From Lentisphaerota bacterium (GTDB lineage: Bacteria; Verrucomicrobiota; Lentisphaeria; Victivallales; Victivallaceae): DNA of 64,000 bases. A model generated the notes under the pieces. That model did no database searches, had not been told where the DNA came from, and worked only from the letters and a program-made list of their open reading frames with translations. The DNA lies in contig CP071032.1 in assembly GCA_017134815.1 (NCBI GenBank), positions 1,918,001 to 1,982,000 of the forward strand. Direction: 5' to 3'. The position numbers and the translations under genes are program-made. Of this stretch, positions 1 to 6,994 are shown in pieces (position 1 is the first letter of the stretch; the number at the start of each line of letters is the position of its first letter).

Positions 1-768
1 AGCGTTCTGGGCATGCTTTCCAACGGTGAGCCGCTGCTGAACAAGCGCCCTTTCAGAGCTCCGCATCATACTATCAGCGATGTCGGACTGATCGGCGGCA
101 GCAAAAACCCCAGACCTGGCGAAATAAGCCTGGCACATAACGGCGTACTCTTTCTGGATGAGCTGCCTGAATTCAAACGCAATGTACTGGAAGTTTTGCG
201 TCAGCCACTGGAAAATGGGCAGGTGCACGTCTCAAGAGCGGCCGGAAGCTATACTTTCCCGGCTGATTTCATGCTGGTGGCCGCAATGAACCCATGCCCG
301 TGCGGCATGCAGGATCCGGCCCTGGGATGCCGTTGCAAACCGGATGAGAAAAGACGGTATAGACATAAAATCTCAGGACCATTGCTGGATCGTATTGATC
401 TGCATGTTGAAGTTCCGCACCTGAATCAGGATGAACTCCTGGCTGCTCCGGACGGCGAAACGAGTGCAATAATTCTGGCACGGGTAACAGCTGCCCGGCA
501 AATCCAGAGCAGCAGGTTTGCCGGACAAAAAATATTCTGCAATGCAGGAATGAACAGCCGTGACCTGCAGAAACATTGCAGGATGGACTCAAATTGCAAG
601 ATGATGCTGCGCCATGCTGTTACCAGTTTCAAGCTCAGTCCACGCGCCTATGACCGCATTCTGAAGGTATCCAGAACCGTTGCCGATCTGGCTCTGTCCA
701 ATGCAATTAAAGAAGAGCACCTATTTGAGGCCATCAGCTACCGTTCAATGGATCGGACGGGCTGGTAA
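1..768 (+). CDS. comM: ComM/YifB-family Mg-chelatase-like AAA+ ATPase, C-terminal part (5' end outside window)
   Basis: The reading frame is already open at base 1, so about 255 C-terminal codons are visible; the N-terminal Lon-like domain and Walker A lie upstream of the window. Seen: the family stretch RPFRAPHHTISD, the Walker B segment GVLFLDELPEF, the Cys-rich insert (PCPCG followed by CRC) typical of YifB, the LLDRIDLH segment near the arginine-finger region, and the helical Mg-chelatase C-terminal domain ending in SYRSMDRTGW. Members of this family are hexameric ATPases; ComM of naturally competent bacteria is a branch-migration helicase that helps integrate transforming DNA. No competence genes lie nearby, so a role in uptake here is not supported by context. 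An internal Met at base 13 is not the true start, because homology extends upstream of it. Confidence 0.93.
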   Translation, partial: SVLGMLSNGEPLLNKRPFRAPHHTISDVGLIGGSKNPRPGEISLAHNGVLFLDELPEFKRNVLEVLRQPLENGQVHVSRAAGSYTFPADFMLVAAMNPCPCGMQDPALGCRCKPDEKRRYRHKISGPLLDRIDLHVEVPHLNQDELLAAPDGETSAIILARVTAARQIQSSRFAGQKIFCNAGMNSRDLQKHCRMDSNCKMMLRHAVTSFKLSPRAYDRILKVSRTVADLALSNAIKEEHLFEAISYRSMDRTGW

Positions 769-967
769 ACAGCTGAATTTTTATCCATAAAACCGGGTCG
801 GTCTGAACTATCCTGACTCCGGCGTTTGTCAGGATTGAAAAAAAAATATAAAAAATTCTGTTTAGATTTCATTTTCAGCACTTTGTGCTATATTGGAAGC
901 TAGCTTTTATTTTTAAGAGTGGGAGAATCCCCTTAAGAAACAATAACCAACATTAGGGAGTCGAACT

Positions 968-1864
968 GTGAGTTACACTGTACTTGTGTTTGTCAAGCAG
1001 GTTCCGGATACCCAGAATATCACCGGCGATGCAATGAAGCCGGATGGTACTGTGAACCGCGCCGCTCTCCCGGCGATCTTCAACCCGGAGGATTTGAATG
1101 CTCTGGAACTCGCATTACAGCTTAAAGACCGTTTCGGAGCTAAAGTTGTAGTCGGTACCATGGGACCGCCAAACGCGGCAGAAGTACTTCGCGCTTCACT
1201 TTATCGTGGCGCGGATGAATGCATCCTGTTAACTGACCGTGCTTTTGCCGGAGCTGATACTCTGGCGACCAGTTATGCGTTGAGTTGCCTTGTTAAGAAA
1301 TATGGAAAATATGACTTAATCCTCTGTGGTCGTCAGGCAATTGACGGAGACACAGCGCAGGTTGGCCCGCAGCTCGCTGAAAAGCTTGATATTCCTCAAA
1401 TCGCCTACGTCGAAGACGTGGTTGAATTGAATGAAAAGAAAGTTGTTGCCAAACGTCGTATCGACGGCGGCTACGAAGTTCTGGAATGCCCGCTGCCCGC
1501 AATGATGACAGTTATTGACGCCAATGAACCGCGCCCGATGGCTGCCAGGCGAATTATGAAATACAAACGCGCCCGGACAAAATTTGAACTTTCCAAGGAG
1601 CATGCTGACGCTAATTATACCGATGCTGAATTCCTTGCTGAAGAAGCCGATAAGCTTGCAGCCAGAGGCCTGCTGATCCAGGAATGGACAGCCGACTACG
1701 CCGGCGCCGACAAGGAACGTATCGGATTACTCGGATCTCCGACAAAGGTCAAGCAGATCCAGAGTGTTGTCCTCACTGGCGGTGACGCCAAGAACGTTGA
1801 ACCGAATGAAAGCGGCGTCAACGATCTTATCCATGAACTGATTGAAGATCACACACTGGGGTAA
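968..1864 (+). CDS. etfB: Electron transfer flavoprotein, beta subunit
   Basis: EtfB pairs with EtfA to carry electrons between acyl-CoA dehydrogenases and a quinone or ferredoxin partner. The protein (298 aa) has the ETF-beta core and the motif CGRQAIDGDTAQVGP at about residues 120-134, which I associate with clostridial and Acidaminococcus-type EtfB proteins. Length is about 40 residues above the usual 255-260. The start is GTG at 968, preceded by the Shine-Dalgarno-like AGGGAG at 955-960. It is the first gene of an operon with etfA and an acyl-CoA dehydrogenase; etfA begins 4 bases after its stop. The 199-base gap upstream is A/T-rich and probably holds the promoter, but I could not pick out a convincing -35/-10 pair. 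Confidence 0.95.
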   Translation: MSYTVLVFVKQVPDTQNITGDAMKPDGTVNRAALPAIFNPEDLNALELALQLKDRFGAKVVVGTMGPPNAAEVLRASLYRGADECILLTDRAFAGADTLATSYALSCLVKKYGKYDLILCGRQAIDGDTAQVGPQLAEKLDIPQIAYVEDVVELNEKKVVAKRRIDGGYEVLECPLPAMMTVIDANEPRPMAARRIMKYKRARTKFELSKEHADANYTDAEFLAEEADKLAARGLLIQEWTADYAGADKERIGLLGSPTKVKQIQSVVLTGGDAKNVEPNESGVNDLIHELIEDHTLG

Positions 1865-1868
1865 GCAG

Positions 1869-2891
1869 ATGACTAAAAAAATCGGAAATGTCTGGATTTT
1901 TATTGAACAGGAAGGCGGCAAAATCGCTGACGTCAGCCTGGAGCTCGTATGCAAAGGCCGTGAACTGGCCCAGCGCCTTGGCGTTAAAACTGAAGCCGTA
2001 CTGCTCGGCGACAAAGTCAACGGCTGCGTTGAAACTCTTTATCATTACGGCTGCGACACTGTTTTCCTTGCTGAAGATAAGCGCCTGGAGCCTTTTACTG
2101 TGCTGCCTTATGCTAAGGTCCTCATGGATTTGATCAAGGCGCACAAGCCCAATATTCTGTTGTTCGGCGCTACTTTTAAAGGTCGCGAACTCGCGCCGCG
2201 CGTCGCTTCTGAAAAGCTCGCCGGCCTGACTGCAGACTGTACTGAACTGCGCATTGACGACTTCGACGATAAAGTCAATAAGAAGTCTTATACTGATAAA
2301 CTTATGCAGATCCGCCCGGCTTTCGGCGGCAACATCATTGCTACTATTGTCAACACCTGGGACGACCCGCAGATGGTTACTGTCCGGGAAGGTGTTATGA
2401 AGATGGATGAAGCCGACACTTCCCGCAAGGGCAAGCTGGTTAAGGTTGACGTTGAACTTACTGAAAAGGAAACTGTCATCCAGGTTCTGGAGCGTATCCG
2501 TCAGGATAAAAGCATTAACCTCGGCGCAGCTCAGGTTATCGTTGCCGGTGGTTACGGGGTAGGTGATAAAGCCAACTTCCAGAAGATTTATGATCTGGCT
2601 GAAGCTCTTAATGGAGATGTTGGTGCATCCCGTGCTGCAGTTGATGCCGGCTGGATCGATCACGACCATCAGGTGGGGCAAACCGGCGTTACTGTTCGTC
2701 CTAAACTTTATATTGCCTGCGGCATCAGTGGTTCCGTACAGCATCGTGCCGGAATGGATGACTCCAAGAAAATCATTGCGATCAACACCGACCCTGATGC
2801 ACCGATTTTCTCTGTTGCCCACTATAAAATTGTTGGCGACTTGAATGATGTCATTCCGATGATGATCGACGCGTTCAAGGCCAAGGCATAA
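1869..2891 (+). CDS. etfA: Electron transfer flavoprotein, alpha subunit
   Basis: EtfA carries the FAD of the ETF heterodimer. The C-terminal FAD-binding domain is clear: GQTGVTVRPKLYIACGISG, then QHRAGM and the signature region IIAINTDPDAPIF near the C-terminus. The start at 1869 (MTKKIGNVWIF, 340 aa) is preferred over an in-frame ATG at 1842, because the earlier one lies inside etfB and adds nine non-conserved residues. The gene follows the etfB stop by 4 bases and is followed after 14 bases by the acyl-CoA dehydrogenase gene with an AGGAGG ribosome site. The three genes form one functional unit for acyl-CoA oxidation or reduction. Confidence 0.95.
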   Translation: MTKKIGNVWIFIEQEGGKIADVSLELVCKGRELAQRLGVKTEAVLLGDKVNGCVETLYHYGCDTVFLAEDKRLEPFTVLPYAKVLMDLIKAHKPNILLFGATFKGRELAPRVASEKLAGLTADCTELRIDDFDDKVNKKSYTDKLMQIRPAFGGNIIATIVNTWDDPQMVTVREGVMKMDEADTSRKGKLVKVDVELTEKETVIQVLERIRQDKSINLGAAQVIVAGGYGVGDKANFQKIYDLAEALNGDVGASRAAVDAGWIDHDHQVGQTGVTVRPKLYIACGISGSVQHRAGMDDSKKIIAINTDPDAPIFSVAHYKIVGDLNDVIPMMIDAFKAKA

Positions 2892-2905
2892 GGAGGGATT
2901 ATAAA

Positions 2906-4624
2906 ATGGCTAACTTTTATACCGACAATAAAGACCTCCAGTTCACTCTGAAAAATCTTGATCTGGATGAAGCTTGCGCATTGCGCGAGGATAATTACGA
3001 ATTCGCCAGAGAATTCGATACAGCTCCGCTGGATTACGCTGACGCCAAAGATAACTATGACCGTGTCTTAGAAGTAATTGGTGAAATTTGTGGTGACAAC
3101 ATTGACCCGCGTTCACGTGAGGTTGATGAAGTCGGTCCGCATTTTGCTGATGGCGTAGTGACCTATCACGACTTGACCAAGAAAAATATTGACGATCTGA
3201 CCAAGGCTGGCGTCATGGGCGTTATGCTGCCGCACAAATACGGCGGCTTGAACTTCCCAGTTTCCATCTATACTATGATGACCGAGATGGTTTCACGTGC
3301 TGATGCTTCTCTGCAGAACCTGTTTGGTCTTCAGGACATCGCTGAAACTATCTGTGAGTTTGGTTCTGAAGAGCAGAAAAATGAATTCCTGCCGCGTTTT
3401 GCTACAGGTGAAGTCGATGGTTCAATGGATTTGACCGAGCCTGATTCCGGTTCTGACCTGCAGTCTGTCCGCCTGAAAGCATGGCAGGACGAAAAGACTG
3501 GCAAATGGTACCTGAACGGGATGAAGCGTTTCATTACCAACGGTTGTGCAAAAGTACATCTGGTACTGGCTCGCTCTGAAGAAGGCACCTCCGATGGTCG
3601 TGGCCTGTCCATGTTTGTCGCTGAAGCCTGCCCGGAGCTGGTCGTGCGCCGTATTGAACATAAACTGGGTATTCATGGTGTTGCTACAGCCGAACTGCAG
3701 TATAATGATGTTCCCGCACAGCTGTGCGGACAGCGCCGCCGCGGTTTGACTAAATATGTTATGAGCTTGATGAACGGAGCCCGCGTTGCTATCAGTGGAC
3801 AGGCACTTGGAATTGCCGAAGCTGCTTTCCGTGAAGCCCGTAAATACGCTGAAGAACGCGAACAGTTCAAATCCTCTATCGACAAATTCCCTGCCGTTTA
3901 CGACATGCTCACCCGCATGAAAAGCAAAGTTCTGGCCGCTCGTTGTCTGCTTTACGAGACAACCCGTGCTGTTGACTTGCGCAACGGTTACGCTCATGCT
4001 GTAGAACATGGTACAGACGTCGATCCTGAAACCCGCAAAAAAGCCAAATACTGGAATCGTGTAGCAGCAGTTCTGACTCCTATGAGTAAAGCACTGTCCA
4101 CCGAGATTTCCAATGAAGTCGCCTACGACTCTATTCAGATTCACGGCGGTACCGGCTTTATGAAAGACTTTAATGTTGAGCGTTACTACCGTGATGCCCG
4201 CATTACAAACATTTATGAAGGTACTACTCAGCTGCAGGTTGTTGCCGCTATCGGCGGTGTGATGACCCGTACCAATGATGTCCGCATCAAAGAGCTGATG
4301 GCCCTGCCGTTTGAAGGCAAGCTGGCCCGCCTCAAGGACAAAGTAGCCAAAATGCATGAGCGGGTAGTTGAAGCTGTCAAGTTTGTTTCCGACCGCAAGG
4401 ATTCTGAGTATCAGAGCCTGATGGCCCGTGCCCTGGTTGAAATGGAAACCATGGTTTTCGTCGGCTTGCTGATGCTGCGCGACGCTCTCAAAGATTCAGA
4501 GCGTGAAGTTCTGGCAGAGCGTTATATTCTTGATAATGTTTCAATGTTTGAAGAACGTTTCATCCGTGTAACCAGTGGAGACGTCACAGTAATTGATAAT
4601 CATAGAGATATTATTGATTATTAA
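2906..4624 (+). CDS. Acyl-CoA dehydrogenase, long form
   Basis: FAD-dependent acyl-CoA dehydrogenase that introduces a 2,3 double bond in acyl-CoA (or reduces enoyl-CoA) and exchanges electrons with the adjacent EtfBA. Seen: DLTEPDSGSDLQSVRL (FAD/substrate loop), MKRFITNG, the IQIHGGTGF segment and NIYEGTTQLQ, whose Glu at about residue 438 sits where short- and medium-chain enzymes keep the catalytic base. At 572 aa it is much longer than the common 380-aa enzymes: there is an N-terminal extension and a C-terminal helical region of about 130 residues after the active site, as in the longer FadE-like class. Substrate chain length cannot be read from the sequence. AGGAGG lies just upstream of the ATG; a strong terminator follows the stop. 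Confidence 0.92.
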   Translation: MANFYTDNKDLQFTLKNLDLDEACALREDNYEFAREFDTAPLDYADAKDNYDRVLEVIGEICGDNIDPRSREVDEVGPHFADGVVTYHDLTKKNIDDLTKAGVMGVMLPHKYGGLNFPVSIYTMMTEMVSRADASLQNLFGLQDIAETICEFGSEEQKNEFLPRFATGEVDGSMDLTEPDSGSDLQSVRLKAWQDEKTGKWYLNGMKRFITNGCAKVHLVLARSEEGTSDGRGLSMFVAEACPELVVRRIEHKLGIHGVATAELQYNDVPAQLCGQRRRGLTKYVMSLMNGARVAISGQALGIAEAAFREARKYAEEREQFKSSIDKFPAVYDMLTRMKSKVLAARCLLYETTRAVDLRNGYAHAVEHGTDVDPETRKKAKYWNRVAAVLTPMSKALSTEISNEVAYDSIQIHGGTGFMKDFNVERYYRDARITNIYEGTTQLQVVAAIGGVMTRTNDVRIKELMALPFEGKLARLKDKVAKMHERVVEAVKFVSDRKDSEYQSLMARALVEMETMVFVGLLMLRDALKDSEREVLAERYILDNVSMFEERFIRVTSGDVTVIDNHRDIIDY

Positions 4625-4637
4625 TTGACTTTTTGCT

Positions 4638-4668
4638 GCGGGGGCTGTACATTGCCCCCGCTTTTACT
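4638..4668 (+). terminator. Rho-independent terminator of the etfBA-acyl-CoA dehydrogenase operon
   Basis: Perfect 8-bp stem GCGGGGGC (4638-4645) and GCCCCCGC (4654-4661), 8-base loop, then TTTT. It lies 13 bases after the dehydrogenase stop codon. Confidence 0.85.
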
Positions 4669-4827
4669 TAATTAAAGTGTAGTTTAAAAGGCTGTCCACT
4701 GAATAGCCTCAACAATATAATGCAGCGGTATGCCGGTTTGTGCGCTTAGTACGGACAGGAATAAGTCGGCAATGAAAATTGATAAAGACAATGCAGGCAT
4801 ACCTGCTTTAGTCAAGGAGACTGAAAA

Positions 4828-5082
4828 GTGAACAACAAATACCTTGAACGCGCAAAAGCTGTTATAAGTGAACCGCAGATACTTTCGATTGTCGCGGGGA
4901 AAAGAGCCAAGCAGCTGGCCCTGGGCGCACGCCCAATGGTCAAGTGTGATTCTGAGAATTACCTTGATGTTGCGCTTCTTGAGATTGCTGAGGGCAAGAT
5001 TTACTACACTGAAGGCGATGCCGAAAGTGACAATCAAGAACTTGATGCCCTTAAAGCTCTCGGAGGCAAGGAGCAAGACTGA
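4828..5082 (+). CDS. rpoZ: DNA-directed RNA polymerase, omega subunit
   Basis: Small RNA polymerase subunit (84 aa) that helps fold and assemble beta-prime. The sequence has the omega pattern: N-terminal YLERAKAVISEPQILSIVAG, then KRAKQLALGARPMV, a variant of the conserved R-A-x-Q-L motif, and the ALLEIAEGKIYY helix. The start is GTG at 4828 with AAGGAG at 4814-4819, eight bases upstream. It stands alone between two terminators and is not next to gmk or spoT as in enterobacteria; purE follows. Confidence 0.88.
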   Translation: MNNKYLERAKAVISEPQILSIVAGKRAKQLALGARPMVKCDSENYLDVALLEIAEGKIYYTEGDAESDNQELDALKALGGKEQD

Positions 5083-5113
5083 CTTTATCTTTCGCGGGAT
5101 AAAGTCGTGTTAT

Positions 5114-5150
5114 AAAAGCTGGTTGCATTTTGCATACCGGCTTTTACTTT
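5114..5150 (+). terminator. Terminator downstream of rpoZ
   Basis: AAAAGCTGGTTGC (5114-5126) pairs with GCATACCGGCTTTT (5132-5145), with one G-U pair and a bulge, around an ATTTT loop; a T-rich run follows. A second hairpin, GACTTTATC/GATAAAGTC (5081-5106), lies immediately upstream and overlaps the rpoZ stop. Confidence 0.65.
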
Positions 5151-5231
5151 ATACATCTAACAATAATGCCGTTATCCGGCAAAATTTTACGCCGGGTCCC
5201 GGCAGGAAAAAGAAATTTCTGGAGGATTAAA

Positions 5232-5741
5232 ATGTCTGAAAAACCAGTAGTAGCCATTTTGATGGGAAGTAAAAGCGATCTGCCGATTCTGAAGGGTGCT
5301 TTCCAGATTTTCGAACAGTTTGGCATTCCTTTTACCGCCCGCGTAATGTCAGCGCACCGCACACCTGAAGTTGCCTGTAATTTTGCAGCAGATGCAGAAT
5401 CTGAGGGATTTAAAGTTATTATCTGTGCCGCCGGAATGGCAGCACACCTTGGCGGCGTAGTTGCAGCGCACACCACGCTGCCGGTAATCGGTATTCCTGT
5501 AGCGTCTGAACCTTTTAACGCGCTGGACTCCCTGCTGGCAACTGTACAGATGCCTCCAGGTATTCCGGTGGCAGCTGTTACTGCCGGAAAGGCCGGCGGC
5601 AAGAATGCAGCTCTTTACGCTGTCTCTATTCTGGCCACTGCCGATGCCGGTTTGAGCGCAAAATTAAAAGCTTTCAGAGCTGATCAGACTACAAAAGTTC
5701 AGCAGGCTGATGCCGAGCTTCAGCAGGAGCTTAAAGGCTGA
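5232..5741 (+). CDS. purE: N5-carboxyaminoimidazole ribonucleotide mutase
   Basis: Class I PurE converts N5-CAIR to CAIR in purine biosynthesis. The 169-aa protein shows MGSKSDLPILKGA (phosphate and substrate loop), SAHRTPEVA with the catalytic His, AGMAAHLGGVVAAHTTLPVIGIP and the MPPGIPVAAV segment. The reading frame extends upstream to an ATG at 5130, but ATG 5232 is preferred: it follows GGAGG (5221-5224 and preceding bases) and begins exactly at the conserved N-terminus MSEKPVVAILMGSKSD. No purK is adjacent. A degenerate S41-like gene starts 3 bases after the stop and is probably co-transcribed. Confidence 0.95.
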   Translation: MSEKPVVAILMGSKSDLPILKGAFQIFEQFGIPFTARVMSAHRTPEVACNFAADAESEGFKVIICAAGMAAHLGGVVAAHTTLPVIGIPVASEPFNALDSLLATVQMPPGIPVAAVTAGKAGGKNAALYAVSILATADAGLSAKLKAFRADQTTKVQQADAELQQELKG

Positions 5742-5744
5742 CAT

Positions 5745-6647
5745 ATGCGAAAGTTGCTGACAGCCGGGTTAACATTTCTGGCAATGTTTTTTAACTTGCA
5801 GGCTGAAGACAGTTGCCTCAACTCTGCTGTCAGCGATTCGCCTTCCAACTCAAAAAAGCCGCAGGTTGCAAAGCAGCTTGCAACCGAAATGCAGCAGCTG
5901 TTCACCTTGCTGAAGCAGCAGAATAAACTTTTCAAACCCGCCCCGGTTATGAGAAGACGTTATGATATCATGAATATGGTTGCCAAAGAGGTCAGCCCGC
6001 TGCTTGAAGTATCAGAAACTCCCTTTATCAATAAAAAACACAGCAAATCTGAATCTGAAGTATTTCCGGTTTTATTCCTTGAAAATAACACCATCCTTTA
6101 CATCAGAATTGATGGAGCAACTGATTCCGCTTTCAAAAGTTTAAACAAGACGATTGACTGCAGTAAAATGGAAGCCTGCATTCTTGACTTGCGGAAATGC
6201 AGTAATGGCAGTGCTGAAGCCATGCTTAAAATACTGGGTATGTTTATAAATGAATCAAACGTTGTCACCTTGCAGCGACAGCAGAATTTAAAGTTTTCCA
6301 TGCCCAAGTTTGTTCTTGTCGGGCCTGATACCTCTGGAACTGGTGAATTACTTGCCGCTTCACTGCGCAAAGCCAGAAATGTAGTAATGCTTGGCGAACC
6401 CACAGGCGGACATCCATTTCATTATAAACAGTTTCAATTGAAATCAGGTGCCTATGTCAATATTCCGCAGCTGCCTGAATGCATGAAGCGCATTCCGCAT
6501 TTTCCGGTAAAACCTGAAGTTTTAAGCTCTCCACAGCCTCAGACAGCTTTCAAGATACTGAAAACGACCGGAAAATTCAGGCAAGACCCCAGTATTGCTG
6601 CCGCTGTAGATCTTTACAAGGCACTTCAGGTTACCAGAGATATTTGA
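5745..6647 (+). CDS. Exported S41 peptidase-like protein lacking the catalytic Ser and Lys
   Basis: The 300-aa protein begins with a signal peptide (MRKLLTAGLTFLAMFFNLQA). The C-terminal half follows the tail-specific protease (S41) fold: ACILDLRKCSNGSAEAML corresponds to the V-x-DLRGNPGG strand, and GTGELLAASLRKARNVVMLG to the S-A-S-E-I-L-A-G-A-L helix. Aligning on the conserved Glu, the nucleophile position three residues before it is Gly (T-S-G-T-G-E) and the general-base Lys 22 residues after it is His (EPTGGH). The protein is therefore probably a binding or structural paralogue rather than an active protease. No PDZ domain is evident. It starts 3 bases after purE, but the metabolic link is not obvious. 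The family call is moderate, and the loss of activity depends on my manual alignment. Confidence 0.6.
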   Translation: MRKLLTAGLTFLAMFFNLQAEDSCLNSAVSDSPSNSKKPQVAKQLATEMQQLFTLLKQQNKLFKPAPVMRRRYDIMNMVAKEVSPLLEVSETPFINKKHSKSESEVFPVLFLENNTILYIRIDGATDSAFKSLNKTIDCSKMEACILDLRKCSNGSAEAMLKILGMFINESNVVTLQRQQNLKFSMPKFVLVGPDTSGTGELLAASLRKARNVVMLGEPTGGHPFHYKQFQLKSGAYVNIPQLPECMKRIPHFPVKPEVLSSPQPQTAFKILKTTGKFRQDPSIAAAVDLYKALQVTRDI

Positions 6648-6751
6648 ACCCACATTCAATTCAAGCTCGCTTTAAATTGCCAGATAATTAACTTTCCAGG
6701 CTGCTAGTTCAAGATAATTGCAATCTTATACTATATATATTTTTAAAGAAT

Positions 6752-6779
6752 TTGACTATATAACTAATATTAGTATATT
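6752..6779 (+). promoter_or_regulatory. Sigma-70-type promoter for the 24-codon gene
   Basis: TTGACT (6752-6757), 16-base spacer, TATATT (6774-6779) in a strongly A/T-rich region, 53 bases upstream of the small gene's ATG. The match to consensus is good, but A/T-rich DNA produces chance matches. Confidence 0.55.
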
Positions 6780-6831
6780 AACACCTTAGCTGAAAGGCTG
6801 CAATAAGAGAATAAATCAGGAGAAAAAGATA

Positions 6832-6906
6832 ATGTTCAAAATAATTGCAATTGCTCTGGCAATAATAATCATAAGTCTCTGCATTGCGTTTGCTCTGGTT
6901 AACTAG
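6832..6906 (+). CDS. 24-aa hydrophobic single-span membrane peptide
   Basis: ATG at 6832, stop TAG at 6904-6906. The product is MFKIIAIALA followed by IIIISLCIAF and ALVN: one positively charged residue at the N-terminus and then a continuous membrane-spanning stretch. AGGAGA lies at 6818-6823, nine bases from the ATG, a promoter-like pair is at 6752-6779 and a perfect terminator follows, so it looks like an autonomous transcription unit. No family is recognised. Such peptides include type I toxins, small subunits of membrane complexes (KdpF-like) and regulators of membrane enzymes; nothing in the sequence chooses between these. Confidence 0.6.
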   Translation: MFKIIAIALAIIIISLCIAFALVN

Positions 6907-6939
6907 ATTAAGTATTTATTATAATTGGCAGTTTATCAA

Positions 6940-6972
6940 AAACGGAGGGTTTTAAAACCCTCCGTTTTTTTA
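6940..6972 (+). terminator. Strong, probably bidirectional terminator
   Basis: AACGGAGGGTTTT and AAAACCCTCCGTT form a near-perfect palindrome (6941-6967), followed by a T run on the plus strand and preceded by an A-containing stretch that serves the minus strand. It separates the small peptide gene from the converging minus-strand operon that ends at 6995. Confidence 0.88.
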
Positions 6973-6994
6973 TATTTTTATTTAATTATTTAAG

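Noticed and set aside
2906-4624. Shadow frames on the minus strand of the acyl-CoA dehydrogenase gene (up to 311 codons)
   Set aside because: They lie wholly inside a well-supported gene, lack ribosome sites and show no family motif.
5130-5231. N-terminal 34-residue extension of PurE
   Set aside because: It lies across the rpoZ terminator region, is not PurE-like, and ATG 5232 has GGAGG in place.
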